Source: Brachybacterium equifaecis (GTDB taxonomy: Bacteria; Actinomycetota; Actinomycetes; Actinomycetales; Dermabacteraceae). Taken from it: a stretch of 64,000 bases of DNA. The stretch spans positions 1 through 64,000 of the forward strand of contig NZ_JAKNCJ010000002.1 of assembly GCF_023509525.1 (NCBI RefSeq), written 5' to 3'. Below the pieces are notes generated by a model. The model had not been told where the DNA came from, searched no databases, and was given only the letters and a program-made list of their open reading frames with translations. A program made the position numbers and the translations under genes. Positions 14,706 to 23,367 of this stretch are shown here, piece after piece. Numbering within the stretch: position 1 is the stretch's first letter; the number at the start of each line of letters is the position of its first letter.

Positions 14706-15824
14706 TCAGATCTCCGTTCCATAGTGCTGGGAGAAGCGGACGTCGCCCTCCACGATGTCGTGCATATCGGGGACGCCGGAGAGCAGCATCAGGATGCGCT
14801 CGATGCCGAGTCCGAACGCGAAGCCCTGGTGCTCCTCCGGATCCACGCCCGCCGCGCGCAGCACGTTCGGGTGGACCATGCCGCAGCCGCCCATCTCGAT
14901 CCAGCCCGTGCCCCCGCAGACCCGGCAGTCGGGGTCGGGCGCGTGGTCCAGGCCCAGCCGCGCCTCGCAGCGGAAGCAGCGGAAGTCCATCTCGGCGCTG
15001 GGCTCGGTGAAGGGGAAGTGGTTCGGGCGCAGGCGCGTGACGACCTGGGGGCCGAAGAAGTGCTGCGCGAACGCATCCAGCGTGCCGACCAGGTGCGCCA
15101 TGGTCAGGCCGCGGTCGATCGCGAGGCCCTCGACCTGGTGGAACACGGGCGAGTGCGTCGCGTCCATCTCGTCGGCCCGGTACACGGTGCCGGGGCAGGC
15201 GATGTAGAGGGGTGCACCGCGCTCGATCATCGCGCGGATCTGCACGGGGGAGGTCTGGGTGCGCAAGAGCATCCCGGAGCCCTCGGGCGCGACGTACAGG
15301 GTGTCCTGCAACGAGCGCGAGGGATGATCAGGATCGGCGTTCAGGGCATCGAAGTTGAACCACTCGGCCTCGACCTCGGGCCCCTCGGCGATCTCCCAGC
15401 CCATGCCGACGAAGAAATCCGAGATCCGGTCCGCGAGGGTGGTCAGCGGGTGGCGCGCGCCGCGCGGGCGGCGCGCCACGGGCAGCGTGACGTCGACGGT
15501 CTCGCTGCCGAGCGCCGCCTCCTCCTCGGCGGCGGCGAGCTCCTCCTGGCGAGCGGTGATCGCCTGGAAGACGCGGCCCTTCGCCTGGCCGAGGATCTTC
15601 CCGGCCTCGGCCTTGCTCTCCTTGGGGAGGTCCTTGATCCCGCGGTTCGCGGTCGAGATGACCGAGGCGTCGCCGGTGTGCTCGATGCGCACGGTCTTCA
15701 GCTCGGCGGTGGTCGCAGCGGCCGCGATGGCGGCGAGCGCGGCGTCCACGGCCGCGGTGATCGCGGGTCCGTCCAGCGCGCTGGGGGCGGAGTCGTCGGC
15801 GGGAGCAGGGGGCGTCTCGGACAC
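14706..15824 (-). CDS. pheS: Phenylalanyl-tRNA synthetase alpha subunit
   Basis: Catalytic subunit; 372 aa. N-terminal coiled coil (about 20-110), then the class II core with motif 2 around GTVYRADEMDATH and the motif 3 GFAFGLGIERI near the C-terminus. A CxxC pair (FRCFRCEARLG and CRVCGG) suggests a zinc-binding insertion found in part of the family. The GTG at 15824 is the only sensible start; the ribosome-binding site is weak. Forms an operon with pheT. Confidence 0.96.
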   Translation of the reverse strand: MSETPPAPADDSAPSALDGPAITAAVDAALAAIAAAATTAELKTVRIEHTGDASVISTANRGIKDLPKESKAEAGKILGQAKGRVFQAITARQEELAAAEEEAALGSETVDVTLPVARRPRGARHPLTTLADRISDFFVGMGWEIAEGPEVEAEWFNFDALNADPDHPSRSLQDTLYVAPEGSGMLLRTQTSPVQIRAMIERGAPLYIACPGTVYRADEMDATHSPVFHQVEGLAIDRGLTMAHLVGTLDAFAQHFFGPQVVTRLRPNHFPFTEPSAEMDFRCFRCEARLGLDHAPDPDCRVCGGTGWIEMGGCGMVHPNVLRAAGVDPEEHQGFAFGLGIERILMLLSGVPDMHDIVEGDVRFSQHYGTEI

Positions 15825-15867
15825 AGGGATCGCTTTCGTCCGGGTGGGGAGGGCGGCGAGCGCCCAG

Positions 15868-15890
15868 GGCCCTCCCATTCTAGGAGGGCC
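15868..15890 (-). promoter_or_regulatory. pheS promoter -10 inside an inverted repeat
   Basis: An 8-bp inverted repeat (15868-15875 with 15883-15890) encloses a minus-strand -10-like TAGAAT (15877-15882), about 50 bp upstream of the pheS start. The layout suggests an operator or an early hairpin in the leader. No clear -35 and no T-box features are visible. The remaining 15891-16090 shows no gene. Confidence 0.45.
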
Positions 15891-16096
15891 TGCACGGTGC
15901 GCCGTTCCCGAGCCGCTGAGATGCAGAGCCGCCGCATGCCGGGGCCTCTGCGCGGGACAGCGCACGTCAGCTGCTGTCGCCCGCATCACAGCAGAACCGT
16001 CGCTCCAGCGTCCGCCCACGTGCAGGAGTGCACGTGACCGGCCGCTGGGGCGAGGAGTCTGCTGCTGCCGCTCGGGGTCCGGGCAGGCGCCGCGGC

Positions 16097-16102
16097 TACC
16101 CT
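16097..16102 (+). promoter_or_regulatory. Candidate -10 of mscR
   Basis: TACCCT on the plus strand, 73 bp before the mscR ATG. Unlike many promoters here it leaves a leader of about 65 nt, which contains a GAGGAG ribosome-binding site 6-7 nt before the start codon. Confidence 0.35.
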
Positions 16103-16175
16103 GGGCGCAGACCGCCACCGCGGGCCCCGCCGCCGCCCGAGCAGCGGGGCCCGCACCGAATCCGAGGAGCAGCCC

Positions 16176-17276
16176 ATGCCCCAGACCGTGAAGGGCGTCA
16201 TCGCCCGCGCCGCCGGCGAGCCCGCCGAGCTCGCCCGCATCGTCATCCCCGATCCCGGCCCGAGCGACGTCATCGTCGACATCCAGGCCTGCGGGGTGTG
16301 CCACACCGACCTCGCCTACCGCGACGGCGGCATCAATGACGAGTTCCCGTTCCTGCTCGGCCACGAAGCGGCGGGCCGCGTCGCGCAGGTCGGCGACGCC
16401 GTCACGCACGTGAAGGTCGGCGACTTCGTGGTGCTGAACTGGCGCGCCGTCTGCGGGCAGTGCCGCGCCTGCCGCAAGGGCGTGCCCGAGTACTGCTTCG
16501 ACACCTCGAACGCGTCGGCCGCGATGACTCTCGAGGACGGCACCGAGCTGACCCCGGCGCTCGGCATCGGCGCGTTCGCCGAGAGGACGATCGTGCACGA
16601 GATGCAGTGCACGAAGGTCTCCGAGGAGGCCGCGCCCGAGGTCGCGGGGCTGCTCGGCTGCGGGGTGATGGCCGGGATCGGCGCCGCCGTGAACACGGGC
16701 GCCGTGCAGCGCGGGGAGTCCGTGGCGGTGATCGGCCTGGGCGGAGTGGGCTGCGCGGCGATCGCCGGCGCCGTGCTCGCCGGTGCCACCACCGTGATCG
16801 GCATCGACATCCAGAAGGACAAGCTCCAGGCCGCCTCCGAGCTCGGGGCGACGCACACCATCGACTCCAAGGACCTCTCGCGCGAGCAGATCGTGGAGAA
16901 GGTCCAGGAGCTCACCGGAGGTTTCGGCGCCGACGTCGTCATCGACGCCGTCGGCATCCCCTCCACCTACGAGACCGCCTTCTACGCCCGCGACCTCGCA
17001 GGGCGCGTCGTGCTCGTCGGAGTGCCGCGCCCCGAGGTCGAGCTGACCCTCCCGCTGCTGGACGTCTTCGGGCGCGGCGGGGCGCTGAAGTCCTCGTGGT
17101 ACGGGGACTGCCTGCCGGAGCGCGACTTCCCCTACCTCACCGACCTGCACCTGCAGGGCCGGCTGCCGCTGGAGCGCTTCGTCACCGGCACCACCGACCT
17201 CGCCGGCGTCGAGGACGCCCTGAACTCCCTGCACGAGGGCCCCGTGCTGCGCACCGTCGTGCGCATCGACCGCTGA
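16176..17276 (+). CDS. mscR: Zinc alcohol dehydrogenase, S-(hydroxymethyl)mycothiol dehydrogenase type
   Basis: 366-aa medium-chain dehydrogenase/reductase. Catalytic zinc ligands are visible at C39 and H63, structural zinc cysteines at C93, C96, C99 and C107, and the NAD-binding GLGGVG motif near 185. The sequence resembles the mycothiol-dependent formaldehyde dehydrogenase / S-nitrosomycothiol reductase of actinobacteria (the mycobacterial Rv2259 type), and the next gene is the metallo-beta-lactamase-fold protein that accompanies it there. Likely role: formaldehyde and nitrosative stress detoxification. Specificity for mycothiol is inferred from family and neighbour. Confidence 0.88.
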   Translation: MPQTVKGVIARAAGEPAELARIVIPDPGPSDVIVDIQACGVCHTDLAYRDGGINDEFPFLLGHEAAGRVAQVGDAVTHVKVGDFVVLNWRAVCGQCRACRKGVPEYCFDTSNASAAMTLEDGTELTPALGIGAFAERTIVHEMQCTKVSEEAAPEVAGLLGCGVMAGIGAAVNTGAVQRGESVAVIGLGGVGCAAIAGAVLAGATTVIGIDIQKDKLQAASELGATHTIDSKDLSREQIVEKVQELTGGFGADVVIDAVGIPSTYETAFYARDLAGRVVLVGVPRPEVELTLPLLDVFGRGGALKSSWYGDCLPERDFPYLTDLHLQGRLPLERFVTGTTDLAGVEDALNSLHEGPVLRTVVRIDR

Positions 17277-17287
17277 GAGAGGCACCC

Positions 17288-17962
17288 ATGACCGTGAACC
17301 AGTCCCCCGCCCCCGCCGAGCATGCCGACAGCGCTTCCGGCACCGAGGCCCGCATCGACCACACCACCACGAAGGGCACCTTCACCCTCGACGGCGAGAC
17401 CCACGAGGTGGAGAACAACGCCTGGGTGCTGGGCGATGACGCCACCTGCGTGGTCATCGACGCCCCGCACGACGTCGATGCCGTGAAGACGCTCGTGGGC
17501 GACCGCGAGTGCGTCGGCATCCTCCTCACGCACGCGCACGACGACCACGTGCGCTTCGCCCCCGAGCTGTCCATGGCGCTCGAGGCGCCCGTGCTGCTGA
17601 ACCCCGCCGACCAGGAGGTCTGGGAGCTCACGCACGGCGACCTGCCCTGGGACGACGACATCGAGGACGGCGACGTCTTCACCATCGCCGGGCTGGACAT
17701 CGAGACCATCGCCACCCCGGGCCACTCCCCCGGCTCCGTCTGCTTCTACGTGCCGGCTCGCGGCTGCCTGTTCAGCGGCGACACCCTCTTCGAGGGCGGG
17801 CCCGGCGCGACGGGCCGCTCCTTCTCGGATCGGCCGACGATCGAGCAGTCCATCCGCGAGCGCCTGTTCACGCTGCCGGAGGAGACCGTCGTGCACACCG
17901 GCCACGGCCCGGACACGACGATCGGCGCGGAGAAGCAGACCGCAGAGGGCGACTGGGCCTGA
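17288..17962 (+). CDS. Metallo-beta-lactamase-fold hydrolase
   Basis: 224 aa. Metal-binding motif THAHDDH near residues 76-82, then TPGHSPGS, GDTLF and HTGHGPDT, all four hydrolase blocks of the MBL fold. Starts 12 nt after mscR with a short leader, so it is co-transcribed. By analogy with the same pair in mycobacteria it probably hydrolyses a mycothiol thioester such as S-formylmycothiol, but this is inference; a glyoxalase II-like role is also possible. Confidence 0.88.
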   Translation: MTVNQSPAPAEHADSASGTEARIDHTTTKGTFTLDGETHEVENNAWVLGDDATCVVIDAPHDVDAVKTLVGDRECVGILLTHAHDDHVRFAPELSMALEAPVLLNPADQEVWELTHGDLPWDDDIEDGDVFTIAGLDIETIATPGHSPGSVCFYVPARGCLFSGDTLFEGGPGATGRSFSDRPTIEQSIRERLFTLPEETVVHTGHGPDTTIGAEKQTAEGDWA

Positions 17963-17970
17963 GCGCTCCC

Positions 17971-18036
17971 GTCGCTGCGCGGCAGGGGATGAGGACCGGG
18001 CCCGTGCCCTGCGCTCATCCCCTGCCGCGCAGCGAC
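17971..18036. terminator. Perfect 23-bp bidirectional terminator overlapping the next gene's 3' end
   Basis: The arms 17971-17993 and 18014-18036 are exact reverse complements over 23 bp with a 20-nt loop that itself contains a short GGGC/GCCC pairing. The right arm encodes the last seven codons and stop codon of the minus-strand CopD/CtaG gene. It separates two convergent genes and can act in both directions. Confidence 0.8.
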
Positions 18037-19988
18037 TCCAGGTAGGCGTTGTACTCGGCGAGCTCGGCGTCGTCGTCGCGCTCGGCCTTGCGGTCGTACT
18101 GGCGCGCCCGGCGGTCCTCGGATCGCGTCCACAGCGCCACGAGCACGAGCGCGTAGAGGACCGTCGGCACCTCGGAGACGCCCCACATGATCGAGCCGCC
18201 GCGGCGCTGGATCAGGGCGAGCTCCTCCAGGGGATGCAGGCCGAGCGCGAGATACCAGTCCTGCGCGATGATCCAGGTCGCGGAGACGACGGCGACGCCG
18301 AAGAACGCGTGGAAGCTCAGCGTGACCAGCAGCGTGATGAGCTTCAGCACCGGGCTGATCTCGTGGGTCGCGGGATCGATGCCGATCAGCACCCACGCGA
18401 AGAGGTAGCCCGCCAGCAGGAAGTGCGCCGTCATCAGCACGTGGCCGAGGTGGTGCTCCATCGACAGCTCGAACAGCGGCGTGAAGTAGAAGACCACGAG
18501 CGATCCCGCGAAGAGGATTCCTGCCACGGGAGGCGTCGAGACCAGTCGCGCATACCGGGAGTGCAGAGCAGCGAGCACCCACTCGCGCACACCGCGCGAG
18601 CCGTCGGTCCGCGGAGCGGCGGCGCGGGTCAGGAGCGTGACGGGAGCGCCGAGCACCCAGAGCGGAGGCACGATCATCATCATCGCCATGTGCTGCACCA
18701 TGTGCGCGTCGAACCGGAACAGACCGTACGCCGCCGGCCCCCCGCTCATCACCCACGCGAAGGCGAGGCAGCCCGCGAGGAAGGGCACGGTGCGCACCGC
18801 AGGCCAGGCGTCGCCACGGCGGCGCAGCCGGACCACGCCGGCCGTGTAGAGGCCCGCCATCGCGATCGCGAGCGCGAGCGCCATCCAGTCGGGCCGGAAC
18901 TGCGTGAACAGCGAGGCGACGCCGAACGGCTCCGCGGGCGGGAGGTATCCGGCCAGTGCGATCAGCCGCAGCTCGCCCTCAGGAGGGATGACCTGCGCGA
19001 CCGGCGGCCCGGTGCGGCCGAGGGCGATCGACAGGCCGAGAACGACCGCCAGGAGCACCCCCTCGGTGAGCGCGAGATGGCGGAAGCGCACGGCATCGCC
19101 GAGCCGGCGGCGCTGGAGCGCACCGATCACCGCGAGCACGATCAGCAGCACCGTCTTCGCCAGGACGATCCGCCCGTAGGGGATCGCGAGGAGATCGCCG
19201 AGGGAATCCAGGCGGATGCTCGCGCTCACGAGGCCCGAGAGGGCGAGCGCGATCACCGCGCCGAGCGCCCACGGCGAGAAGCGGCGGATGACCGTAGTCT
19301 CCCCCTCCTCACCCATCGCTCCGCGCATCAGGCCGATGACGAGCAGTCCGCCGGCCCACACGCAGACGGCGGCGATGTGCACGGCCATGGCGTTGACGGC
19401 GTTGGTGTGCTCGAGGCTCGCACCGGCGTGTCCGGCGAGGCCCAGGAATCCTGCGCCGATGCCCGCGAAGGCGAGGCCCCAGCAGGCGAGCGTCGTCGAG
19501 CGCGCGAGCGCCATGCACAGCGCCGCGAGACCGGCGAGGACCGCGATCGCGAGCTGCAGCTGGCCGAGGGCCGTGCTGAGCGCGAGCGGCCACAGCGGCA
19601 GCCCGCTGCCGGCGCCTGCCGCCTCCAGGGCGCCGAGCGGCACCAGCGCCAGCGAGGCGGCGGACCACAGCGCGCTTCCCGCGGCGCCGAGGCGCACGAC
19701 CGCGCCGCGGCCCCCCTGCAGAGTCCGCACGCGCGAGCGGCGCGCTACCGCGTCGGCCCCGCAGCCCGCGGGGCCGGGCATGAGGAGCACAGCGACGCCT
19801 CCGGCCCCGATCGCCAGCAGCATGCCCAGGTGGTGCAGCGCGCGCAGCACGGGGATGCCCCAGGTGACCAGCGGGCTGACGGGGACCAGGGCTCCGGGCT
19901 GCGCGGCGCCGGTCGCGATGATCCCGAGGAGGGCCGCGGCGATGGCGAGCGCGAGGAGGAGGAGGGGGACGAGCAGGGCGCGCTTCAC
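18015..19988 (-). CDS. CopD/CtaG fusion: copper transport and cytochrome c oxidase assembly membrane protein
   Basis: 657-aa polytopic membrane protein. The N-terminal half has about eight helices and a copper-resistance D-like region (about 190-330); the C-terminal half resembles the CtaG/caa3-type oxidase assembly family (about 400-620, including HMVQHMAMMMIVPP with paired His/Met residues suited to copper). Such fusions are common in actinobacteria and probably move copper to the oxidase. I place the start at GTG 19988, which overlaps the upstream methyltransferase stop by 4 bp; an in-frame ATG 45 bp upstream would force a longer overlap. Confidence 0.85.
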   Translation of the reverse strand: MKRALLVPLLLLALAIAAALLGIIATGAAQPGALVPVSPLVTWGIPVLRALHHLGMLLAIGAGGVAVLLMPGPAGCGADAVARRSRVRTLQGGRGAVVRLGAAGSALWSAASLALVPLGALEAAGAGSGLPLWPLALSTALGQLQLAIAVLAGLAALCMALARSTTLACWGLAFAGIGAGFLGLAGHAGASLEHTNAVNAMAVHIAAVCVWAGGLLVIGLMRGAMGEEGETTVIRRFSPWALGAVIALALSGLVSASIRLDSLGDLLAIPYGRIVLAKTVLLIVLAVIGALQRRRLGDAVRFRHLALTEGVLLAVVLGLSIALGRTGPPVAQVIPPEGELRLIALAGYLPPAEPFGVASLFTQFRPDWMALALAIAMAGLYTAGVVRLRRRGDAWPAVRTVPFLAGCLAFAWVMSGGPAAYGLFRFDAHMVQHMAMMMIVPPLWVLGAPVTLLTRAAAPRTDGSRGVREWVLAALHSRYARLVSTPPVAGILFAGSLVVFYFTPLFELSMEHHLGHVLMTAHFLLAGYLFAWVLIGIDPATHEISPVLKLITLLVTLSFHAFFGVAVVSATWIIAQDWYLALGLHPLEELALIQRRGGSIMWGVSEVPTVLYALVLVALWTRSEDRRARQYDRKAERDDDAELAEYNAYLESLRGRG

Positions 19989-20875
19989 CGGGCGGCGCCC
20001 CCGCCGCGGCGGCGCATCGTCTCGAACAGGCACACGGTCGCGGCGATCGCGACGTTCAGGGATTCCGCGCTGCCGGCCAGCGGGATCCGCACTGCGAGGT
20101 CCGCGGCCTGGAGGACCGCATCGGGCAGTCCGTGGCCCTCGTTGCCGAGCAGCCAGGCCGAGCGCTCCGGCAGCTCCGCGTCGTAGAGATCCTGCGCGGC
20201 ATAGCCGCTGGTGGCGAGCGCGGAGATGCTGTGCTCGGCGAGGGCCGGCAGGAGGCGCTCCGGATCGATCCCCGTCACGACGGGCAGGTGGAAGAGGCTG
20301 CCCGCGGCGGAGCGGACGGTCTTCGGCGCCCAGACGTCGGCCGTGCCGGCGGTGGCGATGACAGCGGCGGCGCCGGAGGCGTCGGCCGCGCGGATCAGGG
20401 TGCCGACGTTCCCCGGGTCCTGCACCTCGTGCAGGACGAGCAGGGTGAGCGGACCGTGCGGAAGGCCTTCGAGGACATCGTCGAGGCCTGGCTCGGGCAT
20501 CGCGGCGAGGGCGAGGACGCCCTGGGGGCTGACGGGCCCGTCGGCCCCCGAGCCGGTCGCTCCGGCGGGGGCGTCGTTCCCGCTGCGCACCATCGCGCGC
20601 AGGACGTCCTCAGGAATGCGGCGGATGCGGCGGCCCGCGGCGGCCGCGAGGGCGAGGAGATCCGGGTTCGCGGCGGTGCCGGCATCGGTCAGGTACAGCT
20701 CGCGCACGTCGGCGGCGCGGTGCTCGAGCAGGGAGCGGACCGCCTGGGGGCCCTCCGCGCGGAACATCCCGAGCTTCCGACGTGCAGAGCGCCCGGACAG
20801 CGAGGCGATCATCCGCACCCGATCAGATCGGGGGGAGGTGATCGCCCAGCCATCCGGGCGCTCGGCATTGCTCAT
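19985..20875 (-). CDS. SpoU/TrmH-type RNA 2'-O-methyltransferase
   Basis: 296 aa. SPOUT knot motifs are clear: QDPGNVGTLIRAADA (motif 1), LLGNEGHGLP (motif 2) and IPLAGSAESLNVAIAA (motif 3), with an N-terminal substrate-binding domain. SAM-dependent methylation of rRNA or tRNA ribose is expected; the exact nucleotide is unknown. Located 8 nt after rplT and translationally coupled to the CopD/CtaG gene, as often seen downstream of rplT in actinobacteria. Confidence 0.9.
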   Translation of the reverse strand: MSNAERPDGWAITSPRSDRVRMIASLSGRSARRKLGMFRAEGPQAVRSLLEHRAADVRELYLTDAGTAANPDLLALAAAAGRRIRRIPEDVLRAMVRSGNDAPAGATGSGADGPVSPQGVLALAAMPEPGLDDVLEGLPHGPLTLLVLHEVQDPGNVGTLIRAADASGAAAVIATAGTADVWAPKTVRSAAGSLFHLPVVTGIDPERLLPALAEHSISALATSGYAAQDLYDAELPERSAWLLGNEGHGLPDAVLQAADLAVRIPLAGSAESLNVAIAATVCLFETMRRRGGGAAR

Positions 20876-20883
20876 GAGGTCGA

Positions 20884-21264
20884 TCAGGCCGCGGGGGCGT
20901 TGACGTCCTCGGGCAGGGCCTTCTTGGCGACCTGGACGAGCGCGGCGAAAGCCGCGGCGTCGTTGACGGCGAGCTCTGCGAGCATGCGACGGTCGACCTC
21001 CACACCCGCGAGGCCGAGGCCCTGGATGAGGCGGTTGTACGTCATGCCGTTGGCGCGGGAGGCAGCGTTGATGCGCTGGATCCAGAGACGACGGAAGTCG
21101 CCCTTGCGCGCCTTGCGGTCGCGGTAGCTGTAGGTGGCCGAGTGGAGCAGCTGCTCCTTGGCCTTGCGGTACAGGCGCGAGCGCTGACCGCTGTAGCCGC
21201 TGGCCTGCTCGAGGACCTCTCGACGCTTCTTATGGGCGTTGACCGCCCGCTTCACGCGTGCCAC
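20884..21264 (-). CDS. rplT: 50S ribosomal protein L20
   Basis: 126 aa (typical 115-130), with the basic N-terminal helix [19 protein letters not shown] and [15 protein letters not shown] start preceded by a strong GAAGGAG site. Binds 23S rRNA and is an assembly factor; in many bacteria it represses its own infC-rpmI-rplT operon. Confidence 0.97.
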   Translation of the reverse strand: MARVKRAVNAHKKRREVLEQASGYSGQRSRLYRKAKEQLLHSATYSYRDRKARKGDFRRLWIQRINAASRANGMTYNRLIQGLGLAGVEVDRRMLAELAVNDAAAFAALVQVAKKALPEDVNAPAA

Positions 21265-21326
21265 GTGATTCTCCTTCGCTGGTGTTCGAGTTCAGATGTG
21301 CGGGAACTCAGATCCCGCGAGGGGCC

Positions 21327-21521
21327 TCAGCGGCCGAGGAGGCGCTTGACCTTCTTGGTGTCTGCCTTGGACACGGAGGTGTCGCTGCCCAGACGGCGCT
21401 TGCGGGTCGAGCTCTTGTGCTCCAGGAGGTGGCGAGCGTTCGCCTTCTCCCGCATGAGCTTGCCGGACCCGGTGACGCGGACGCGCTTCTTGGTGCCCGA
21501 GTGGGTCTTGTTCTTCGGCAT
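21327..21521 (-). CDS. rpmI: 50S ribosomal protein L35
   Basis: 64 aa, full length, strongly basic, starting [13 protein letters not shown] as in other actinobacteria. ATG at 21521 with GAAGGAG 9 nt upstream. Lies between infC and rplT in the standard order. Confidence 0.97.
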   Translation of the reverse strand: MPKNKTHSGTKKRVRVTGSGKLMREKANARHLLEHKSSTRKRRLGSDTSVSKADTKKVKRLLGR

Positions 21522-21579
21522 CAGCCTGTTCTCCTTCGTGATCGGATCCCTTTCGCCGCCTGCACGGCGGCTCCACGGA

Positions 21580-22257
21580 TCAGGACTGCTCTGCGCCCTC
21601 GGGGGCGGGGGCGGGATCGGCGGCCGCCGCGGGGGCGGTCTCCGGTGAAGCGGGGGCGGCAGGGGCCTCGGGGGCGGCTGCCCCCTGCGGCTTGTCGGCC
21701 TTCTGCTCGTCGGTCTTGCGCTGGCGGGCCTCGGCGCGAGCCTGGGTCTTCTTCTTGGTCGGCCCCAGGACCATCACCATCGTGCGGCCGTCCTGGCGCG
21801 GGTAGGACTCGACGAAGCCGAACTCCGCGACCTCCTCGGCCATGCGGCCGAGCAGGCGGGTGCCGAGCTCCGGCCGGGACTGCTCGCGACCGCGGAAGCG
21901 CACCATGACCTTGACCTTGTCGCCGCCCTGGAGGAACTTCACCACGTTGCGGCGCTTGGTCTCGAAGTCGTGCGTGTCGATCTTCAGGCCCATACGGATC
22001 TCCTTCTGGACCGTGTTGACCTGGTTCTTCCGCGACTCGCGCGCCTTCATGTTCGCTTCGTACTTGAACTTGCCGTAGTCCATGAGGCGGCACACGGGCG
22101 GGTTAGCGCCGGGGGCGACCTCCACCAGGTCGAGATCGGCCTCCGCGGCCAGACGCAGCGCGTCCTCGACCTTGACCGTTCCGACCTGTTCTCCATTCGG
22201 GCCGACCAGAAGAACGAAGGGGACTCTGATCTGGCCGTTGATGCGCTGTTCGCTGAT
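21580..22257 (-). CDS. infC: Translation initiation factor IF-3, AUC start codon
   Basis: Binds the 30S subunit and checks initiator tRNA and start codon. The first 44 codons upstream of the first internal ATG encode the conserved IF-3 N-domain ([17 protein letters not shown]...), so the true start is further up. The only candidate is ATC at 22257: a perfect GAGGAG lies 5 nt before it and an in-frame TGA four codons upstream excludes anything longer. Non-standard starts are known for infC, where they allow autoregulation because IF-3 rejects them. 225 aa, with a C-terminal Ala/Pro-rich extension (about residues 170-225) typical of actinobacteria. Confidence 0.93.
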   Translation of the reverse strand: MSEQRINGQIRVPFVLLVGPNGEQVGTVKVEDALRLAAEADLDLVEVAPGANPPVCRLMDYGKFKYEANMKARESRKNQVNTVQKEIRMGLKIDTHDFETKRRNVVKFLQGGDKVKVMVRFRGREQSRPELGTRLLGRMAEEVAEFGFVESYPRQDGRTMVMVLGPTKKKTQARAEARQRKTDEQKADKPQGAAAPEAPAAPASPETAPAAAADPAPAPEGAEQS

Positions 22258-22297
22258 GGTGGCTCCTCACCTCGGTGGCATGTCTTCTCATGACGAA

Positions 22298-22322
22298 GGC
22301 CCCCACAGATCCTGTGGAGGCC
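22298..22322 (-). promoter_or_regulatory. Hairpin in the infC leader
   Basis: An 11-bp stem with one G-U pair (22298-22308 with 22312-22322, 3-nt loop) lies about 40 nt upstream of the infC start codon; a weaker hairpin lies further up (near 22351-22372). It may be an attenuator or part of an L20/IF-3 autoregulatory leader, but no long T-run follows. A minus-strand -10-like TAGCAT at 22509-22514 could be the promoter, giving a leader of about 250 nt. Confidence 0.4.
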
Positions 22323-22595
22323 TCGGAATGACAGCGTGCGAGCACGCGAGCCGGAACGGGTTCCGGCGGGTCACGACCCGGTGGCCGACGGCCACGAGGT
22401 GGGAGAGGCTCTCCACTTGATCCAGCCGCCCCGGTGGTGCGTGGGGCAGCTGTGCAGATGCGAGTCGAGGACCCTCACCTGCAGGGGAACGTCATGTTCC
22501 TTTCCCCTATGCTACCAGCAGCGCACCGGGCCCCGCCCGTGATGTGCGTCGCCCCTCGTCAAGGCCCTGGCGAGCACCCCCAGCGAAGGAATCCT

Positions 22596-23033
22596 GTGCA
22601 CGAGAACCCCCTGTCCGACCGCTCCCCCGCGGAGCCGGCCCCGCTCGAGGATCCCCGCGCAGGCGCCGATTCCGCTGCCGAGCTCGGCGACCTCGACGAT
22701 TCCAGCAGCGGCGCCTCGCGCGACATCGCGGATGTCTCCGCGGTCGAGATCATCACCACCGCCACCGTGCACCTGATGAGCGCCGCAGCGGTGAAGATCG
22801 GCCTCGCGGAGGACGAGCAGACCGGCCACTACCAGGACCTCGCCGAGGCGCGGAAGCTCATCATCGCCCTCGCGGGCCTGGTCACGGCCGCCTCTCCGGA
22901 GATCGGCGGGGACCACGCCCGCTCCCTGCGCGACGGGCTGCGCACGCTGCAGCTCGCGTTCGCCGAGGCTCTCCCCTTCCCCGATCCGCCCGGCCAGGCA
23001 CCCGGCGAGAAGTGGACCGGCCGGGTCTCCTGA
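22596..23033 (+). CDS. DUF1844 family protein
   Basis: 145 aa, function unknown. An acidic, low-complexity N-terminus (1-40) is followed by the conserved DUF1844 helical region (VSAVEIITTATVHLMSAAAVKIGL onward, about 46-120). GTG at 22596 preceded by GAAGGA. Divergent from infC, a neighbourhood seen in other actinobacteria, which hints at a translation-linked role, but this is only association. Confidence 0.82.
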   Translation: MHENPLSDRSPAEPAPLEDPRAGADSAAELGDLDDSSSGASRDIADVSAVEIITTATVHLMSAAAVKIGLAEDEQTGHYQDLAEARKLIIALAGLVTAASPEIGGDHARSLRDGLRTLQLAFAEALPFPDPPGQAPGEKWTGRVS

Positions 23034-23130
23034 CTCACGGGGGCCGCCGAACCGGGTGGGTCTGTCCACGAGCCGTCGCGCGGCACCGGTTCGCGCCGAG
23101 CCTGGCCGCGCGGAGCGGGGTCGCGTCGGC

Positions 23131-23330
23131 ATTCGGCCGATCGACGTGCGTGCACACGTCGTAATCCGGGTCTGATTCCGACGCTTCGACGCACCTCGAT
23201 CCGTGTGCGGTGCCCATTCCGACGGTTGCACGCACCTCGATCCGTGTCCGCTGCCCATTCCGACGCTTCCACGCACCTCGACTTCCATCCAGCCCCGATT
23301 CCGGCTCGACCACGCATGTCGATCGGCGCG
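23131..23330. repeat. Degenerate 41-bp tandem repeat
   Basis: Three units of 41 bp start at 23175, 23216 and 23257. Units 1 and 2 match at most positions; unit 3 matches over its first 25 bp then diverges. A partial fourth unit starts at 23298 and a weak earlier one at about 23131. The core is ATTCCGACG, then CACGCACCTCGA. The array fills the 334-bp gap between two convergent genes; no obvious gene or simple hairpin terminator is present. Confidence 0.75.
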
Positions 23331-23367
23331 CAGGGCGCTCGACCCGTGTCCCCCGCGCGCGTGACGC

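Noticed and set aside
11997-16037. Very long open frame on the plus strand opposite pheT/pheS
   Set aside because: It is the antisense of two certain genes; high third-position GC removes stop codons from such frames. Its composition (Arg/Gly/Ala/His rich, no motif) is not protein-like.
19989-20033. Upstream ATG for the CopD/CtaG gene
   Set aside because: It would create a 49-bp overlap with the methyltransferase; the GTG at 19988 gives the 4-bp overlap seen at many other junctions here.
23131-23330. Possible CRISPR array
   Set aside because: Units are contiguous and degenerate along their whole length, with no constant repeat plus unique spacer pattern and no cas genes nearby.
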